From Alphaproteobacteria bacterium (GTDB lineage Bacteria > Pseudomonadota > Alphaproteobacteria > Rs-D84 > JAERRO01), in contig JAERRO010000021.1 of assembly GCA_016735395.1 (NCBI GenBank), forward strand, positions 1 to 32,658: a DNA stretch of 32,658 nt, in the 5' to 3' direction. Of the stretch, positions 28,021 to 32,658 are shown piece after piece. Both the position numbers and the translations under genes were made by a program. The notes beneath the pieces were generated by a model. That model was not told the origin of the DNA. It ran no database searches and saw only the letters and a program-made list of their open reading frames with translations. Position 1 is the first letter of the stretch; every line of letters begins with the position of its first letter.

Positions 28021-29427
28021 TTATTTGTCGAGATCTGTAAAGATATTCCTTACAAAATTTATAGGGTTAAAAGGTTGATTATTGAATCTAATTTCATAGT
28101 GCAAATGTGGTCCTGTTGATCTACCTGTGTTTCCTGTTTCAGCGATTATATCTCCAGAGTTTACGAAGTCTCCCTTTTTAACGAGAATTTCGCTTAGATG
28201 AGCATACATCGTAGAAAATCCTAGACCATGTTTAACGACGACCGTTTTACCGTAGCTACCCATAGAAGAAGCATACGAGACTGTTCCTTGAGTAGTAATA
28301 AATATTGGAGTTCCAATTTCTGTTGCCATATCTACACCGGTATGTCTAGCTTTCTTTTTAGTAAAAGGACTAATTCTGATACCGTATCGAGAGTTAATTC
28401 TCTTATCTACAGGCTTTCCCATAGGCATGATTGTTGAGAGAACCTTTAATAAGGTAGTTTTTTGAGTTTGATCTAGCATATACGAATATAATTCGTAGTC
28501 TGATTCTTCTATAATACCTTCATCTCCAACTATATCGTCTACTGAAACAGGAATAAAAGGTCCCCCTACCCCGTTGATTTTATTTTTCTCTAGTCGTCTA
28601 GAGAGTGTCTCAATATTTCTAATACCTATCTTATTTAGATCTGCAGAAATTTTGTCAAAAACTATGTTCAGCTTTTTATTTTCTTCTTCGTTAATAAAGT
28701 GCATTTTATCTAGCATAACGAATTGCAGTTCTTTTATAGTAGCCATTGCCCGTTCAAGTTTTTCGTTTTTAATATTTAGTCTATTATTTTCAAATTCTAG
28801 AGTCGCAGTCTCTTTAATTAAAGAAGAAACTTGAGCAGACTTATGATATTCCCAAGAGGTCGCTTCTATCGGAACTATCTCGTTAACTTCTTTATCGAAT
28901 GCCTCATAGATAAATCCGAGTTGAGCTATTATATTTATCCTATCTTTGAGGTAGGGGTTGATTGATATGAGAGAATTTTTAGTATATTCTTCCAAGAAAT
29001 TTTTGGATAGTTTTTTGTTCTCGATTTTTTGGATATCTACATATTGTTCGATGTCCTTTATGATGTTGCTATCGATTTTTATGAGTTTCTTTTGCAGAGT
29101 TAAAAAGTCGTCATAATATTGTTCATAGAAGTTAAACAGATCTTTTTGTTGTTGTCTAAGGATAAATACTTCGTCTTCACTATGATCTACTATATAGTTG
29201 TTATAGACATATTCATCGATTGCGATAACACTGACAACGAAGAAACAGGACAAGATGGCGGTCTTCGTCCATCTAAACCAAGAAGGAAGAATTCTAGTAA
29301 TCATAACACCTTTTTTAGTAATAAAGTAGGTCTTCGTAGGCAATATATTACGAATTCTAGAACCAGCATTTTTAAGTACTTTTCGGCATCTAATTATTAG
29401 ACTATTAAATGAGAAGGAAACGGCCAT
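28021..29427 (-). CDS. M23-family peptidoglycan metallopeptidase, TM and coiled coil
   Basis: SRYGIRISPFTKKKARHTGVDMATEIGTPIFITTQGTVSYASSMGSYGKTVVVKHGLGFSTMYAHLSEILVKKGDFVNSGDIIAETGNTGRSTGPHLHYEIR. Confidence 0.93.
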   Translation of the reverse strand: MAVSFSFNSLIIRCRKVLKNAGSRIRNILPTKTYFITKKGVMITRILPSWFRWTKTAILSCFFVVSVIAIDEYVYNNYIVDHSEDEVFILRQQQKDLFNFYEQYYDDFLTLQKKLIKIDSNIIKDIEQYVDIQKIENKKLSKNFLEEYTKNSLISINPYLKDRINIIAQLGFIYEAFDKEVNEIVPIEATSWEYHKSAQVSSLIKETATLEFENNRLNIKNEKLERAMATIKELQFVMLDKMHFINEEENKKLNIVFDKISADLNKIGIRNIETLSRRLEKNKINGVGGPFIPVSVDDIVGDEGIIEESDYELYSYMLDQTQKTTLLKVLSTIMPMGKPVDKRINSRYGIRISPFTKKKARHTGVDMATEIGTPIFITTQGTVSYASSMGSYGKTVVVKHGLGFSTMYAHLSEILVKKGDFVNSGDIIAETGNTGRSTGPHLHYEIRFNNQPFNPINFVRNIFTDLDK

Positions 29428-29500
29428 TGTTTTCTTTTATATATAATTGATATTTATGTTATATTAAAAAATTTACTATTAAAAGTCAATTATTTTTAAT

Positions 29501-29529
29501 TTGTATTTACAAAAAAAAATTAGTATACT
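29501..29529 (+). promoter_or_regulatory. Sigma70-like promoter for the outer-membrane barrel gene
   Basis: TTGTAT (29501-29506), 17-bp A-rich spacer, TATACT (29524-29529); ATG at 29560. Confidence 0.55.
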
Positions 29530-29559
29530 ATAAAGAAGTAATTAACAAAGGTATTAAAT

Positions 29560-30696
29560 ATGATAAATTTAGGAAAATTTTTATTACGATCGTCTTTGAT
29601 CGTCATTTCTATAATGATATTGTCTCCTAGTGTCCGTTCTGAAGGGGACATCTATTGGTATAACGGTGATAATCACAAGATTCCTCCTAGAATTCCTCAA
29701 AAAAATAATATTCAATCTGATAGTTTATATAAAACATATAGAGGTAATCCATATGTAGTAGAACATAAGTCGACTGTCGAAGAAAACGAAGTTAACAGAG
29801 GTTCATCTAATGCTTTAGCTCCTAGAGCTAACTACTATAACGATAACAGAGATTTAAGTACTGGCTGGGAATTTAGTGCTGGATACGGTCATAGGACAGG
29901 AAACTTTGAATTTTTAACTGATGCTCCCTCTTTATTGACATGGGATGATATTAGATATAGCGAGTTCAACATATCTGGACGAAAAGACTTTATATTGGGT
30001 AAAGATTTAGATCTATATGTCGAATTAGACTATACTATTGGTAGTAGTAGAGGAGGAGGAATGGGAACAGACGACGATTTGAAAGAACCTCCTGGAACTT
30101 TTATAATTAGCAGGGGTCCTATCGACTCAGATTTGAGTAGATCTAAAATATCTTTAGGTTTTGATAAATTGATACATATAAATTATACTAGTTATTTGAC
30201 TCCGTTTATAGGATATGAAGTCTTCAACCCACATTTTTATATGTCTGTCCCGTTTCAGTATTCGGGGGATGCTAGTCTAAATCTTCCCCTTTCAGGTATC
30301 ACACATAATTATGAGACAGAGTGGAAAGGTTTTTTCACAGGTCTAGATTTTAGGCATCATCTGAACGAAAAATCTGTTATAAGTTTTTACGGACAGTACG
30401 GATTGATGAATTATAAAGGTATTGGAATTTGGCCATATTCTGGAAATCTGAATAACGATTTATCTTTCATAGATACAGGGAGAGGATCTATGTATCTGTT
30501 AAAAGGACAGTTTGAACATAAAATGACTAAACATTGGGGCTTTAAAATTAGTACTGCCGTAGATAAATATAAGGTCGAAGATGCAGATGTCACGGAATTC
30601 TTTAAAAATGGTGATGTCAAATACATACCCAATGCTCTTATCTATTCTGAGTTTGACTCGTTCGTTAGTAAAATTGAGTTTACTTACTCGTTTTAG
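29560..30696 (+). CDS. Outer-membrane beta-barrel protein (possibly omptin-like fold)
   Basis: Signal peptide; alternating aromatic strands; LTPFIGYEVF, YETEWKGFFTGLDFRHHL; C-terminal ...KIEFTYSF ending in Phe. Confidence 0.7.
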   Translation: MINLGKFLLRSSLIVISIMILSPSVRSEGDIYWYNGDNHKIPPRIPQKNNIQSDSLYKTYRGNPYVVEHKSTVEENEVNRGSSNALAPRANYYNDNRDLSTGWEFSAGYGHRTGNFEFLTDAPSLLTWDDIRYSEFNISGRKDFILGKDLDLYVELDYTIGSSRGGGMGTDDDLKEPPGTFIISRGPIDSDLSRSKISLGFDKLIHINYTSYLTPFIGYEVFNPHFYMSVPFQYSGDASLNLPLSGITHNYETEWKGFFTGLDFRHHLNEKSVISFYGQYGLMNYKGIGIWPYSGNLNNDLSFIDTGRGSMYLLKGQFEHKMTKHWGFKISTAVDKYKVEDADVTEFFKNGDVKYIPNALIYSEFDSFVSKIEFTYSF

Positions 30697-30701
30697 TAGA
30701 A

Positions 30702-31008
30702 TGTAGGGGCTATAAGCCGAATTCTGTAGTGTTAAAACACCCGTGATAATTTATCTAGACTTTACATTACTGCAAAGTTCTGTGCGATCAACCCGGCTAC
30801 TATGAGAGAATGCATAATACATAGCCCTATTAGATCTTGCTTCCAGTAGAGTTTACCGCGTTTCACCCGAACCGAAGTCCGACTCGTCTCTGTGGCACTA
30901 GTCCTAATAACCTTACGATTATTGACGGGCGTTACCCGCTACTGTATTCTCTAGAAGTTCGGACTTTCCTCTAAAACGAAACCGTTTCAGCTATCACACA
31001 CCCCTAAC
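30702..31008 (-). ncRNA. rnpB: RNase P RNA (bacterial type A)
   Basis: Minus strand: GAGGAAAGTCCGAAC, CGGGTAACGCCCG, GTGCCACAGAGACGAGT, GGTGAAACGCGGTAAACTC, GGAAGCAAGAT, GCCGGGTTGATCGCACAGAAC, AGAATTCGGCTTATAG; P1 TAGGGG/CCCCTA closes the ends. Confidence 0.9.
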
Positions 31009-31171
31009 AATATCTATATAGTATAAAATCACATAAAATCAAGAAAATAAATAAAAATAATCTATACTTGATATAATGTGTTTAGATTTAGATTGAGACA
31101 TTTTTATCGATAATTTGAAAATTAAAATTGTGTATGAGATTAGTTATAAAGTTTGAAACGGCGATAAAAAA

Positions 31172-32587
31172 TTACCTCTCTTCGCACTCTTTACTAGATC
31201 TACCTAACCGTAGACCATCATCGCACTCAAAAACACCCCAGCAGTCTATTGTCTTAAAAAACACATTTTCATTAACCCATCTCGCATTTTCAGGTAGTAT
31301 ACACCTATCTTTTTTATGACAGATTTTTTTGATGAGTGAAACATTTTCTCTATATCCGGTCTGGCATCTAAAAGTCCCAAAGCACCTTTCACGGTCATTC
31401 CAGATACCTTTGTCGTCCCATTCTGAGTTAGGTGGGAGTCTACATTCTTTTTTTAATTCACATCTAGTTCCCTGTATATTCAGAATATATCCGTTTAAGC
31501 AGTCAAATTTACAATTAGGGTTATTATCTTTCCAGTCGTCACCGTCCTCTATCCACCTAGCATTTTTAGGTAATTTACATTTTTCTTTTATCTTCTCACA
31601 GTACCCTTTTGACTGGTCATTTATGTTTTCTACAAGAATAAATCCCCTATTACATTCCCATATTCCGAAACATTTCTCGACTTCATCAAATTTTAATATA
31701 TCTATCCAAGATGCATTAACGGCTATAGAACACTTTAACTTTTCACATTCTAGTTTATCGGTCGTTCTAGTATATCCTTCTATACATTTGAATTCTCCGA
31801 AGCATTCGTAATCGATATTATATATTGATTCATCTATCAGTTCCATAAATAAAGTTTTACATCTAATAGGTCTACACTCTTCGTTCCACGGTTCGAATCC
31901 GGCTTTACATATCCATTGGTCTATACAAACTTGTCCTGGAGCTTTAGTAAACCTCCATTTAGCATTTTCCGGTAATTTACAGATATTCTCTACACAAATA
32001 TCGTCTTTTAGATCTAGTGTATTGTTATCTTCGTACATAAATCCCGTAGGACATTCGTATAATCCAAAACATTGTCCCCTGTTCAATTTGAGGGAGTCGA
32101 CGAGATTACCGCCTGCCAATTTACTACAGATAATTTTTTGACAACCTCTAGATCCATCTACAGTTTTGAAACCGGCATCGCATTCTACATCACAGGTATT
32201 ATATAATTTTCTTTTAACCCCGTCTCTATATATAGACTTAATCTCTGGGCAACAGGAGACATTTATTTTCTCAAAACCGTCTAGACATTTCCAACTACAG
32301 ATACCTCTAGAAAGCATAATTTTATTTTCTGTCTCGATATATTTACAATTATTAAATTTGTCATCACCTGAGTCATAACAATTGTGATTATGACATTTAC
32401 AGCATTTATATTGTCCACACGGATATGTCCCGACATTACAGTCGCTAAACACAGAAGAAGATTGACTGACAACTATTTCTCTATTAGTACTGTTAGTACT
32501 GGCCAATAAATTAGTAGCCCAATATATAACAAGTATAATTGATGCTATCTCCAAAGTTATTAACAAGTAAAAACTTATTCTATTCAT
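31172..32587 (-). CDS. Cysteine-rich repeat protein with N-terminal signal anchor
   Basis: 471 aa, about 42 Cys, tandem C-x-LPxNAxW-x(n)-CFGxFxC-xxGY-x(n)-C modules after one N-terminal hydrophobic helix. Confidence 0.85.
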   Translation of the reverse strand: MNRISFYLLITLEIASIILVIYWATNLLASTNSTNREIVVSQSSSVFSDCNVGTYPCGQYKCCKCHNHNCYDSGDDKFNNCKYIETENKIMLSRGICSWKCLDGFEKINVSCCPEIKSIYRDGVKRKLYNTCDVECDAGFKTVDGSRGCQKIICSKLAGGNLVDSLKLNRGQCFGLYECPTGFMYEDNNTLDLKDDICVENICKLPENAKWRFTKAPGQVCIDQWICKAGFEPWNEECRPIRCKTLFMELIDESIYNIDYECFGEFKCIEGYTRTTDKLECEKLKCSIAVNASWIDILKFDEVEKCFGIWECNRGFILVENINDQSKGYCEKIKEKCKLPKNARWIEDGDDWKDNNPNCKFDCLNGYILNIQGTRCELKKECRLPPNSEWDDKGIWNDRERCFGTFRCQTGYRENVSLIKKICHKKDRCILPENARWVNENVFFKTIDCWGVFECDDGLRLGRSSKECEER

Positions 32588-32658
32588 ATTCCCTCACTAA
32601 ACCTATGGTAGAGTATAAATGTGTCGAATGCAAGTGCTTTATTACTTTATTACTTTAT

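Noticed and set aside
31891-31900. tRNA T-loop-like GGTTCGAATC
   Set aside because: Flanks do not form a 5-bp T stem or any cloverleaf; lies inside the Cys-rich CDS.
32617-32658. TTACTTTAT short repeats at the right edge
   Set aside because: Only about three short AT-rich units at the window end; could be chance or a contig-end artefact.

Overview
The window is a junction of two very different DNAs. Positions 1 to about 3280 look like metazoan (host-type) nuclear DNA: gene-poor, with the C-terminal end of a non-LTR-retrotransposon-like reverse transcriptase on the minus strand, a probable first exon (CRE palindrome, Kozak ATG, 27-nt exon, GTGAGT donor), an A-rich tract and a ~48-bp pyrimidine-rich minisatellite. 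From about 3281 to the end it is a densely coding, AT-rich alphaproteobacterial chromosome, probably from an obligate intracellular symbiont or pathogen. The bacterial part starts inside a truncated ORF whose stop overlaps rplS (ATGA). It then carries mlaD-like, DUF2155, lptC/lptA/lptB, tolQ/R/A, ybgC, ruvB, pth, gltX, an OmpA/MotB-like gene, rnc, lepB, acpS, a CGYC thiol-disulfide protein, an M48-TPR protease, RNase E/G, bactofilin plus M23 peptidase, an outer-membrane barrel and rnpB. The most novel content is (i) a five-gene tandem family (24718-27560) built from a ~35-residue putative helix-pair repeat, each gene with its own Shine-Dalgarno sequence, behind one good sigma70-like promoter, and (ii) a signal-anchored, ~9% cysteine repeat protein at the right edge (31172-32587). 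Other points of interest are an EnvZ-like sensor that has lost its catalytic boxes, a Pth with atypical motifs, and a possible decayed gene at 16570-16735. All functional names come from reading the translations; no database search was run.
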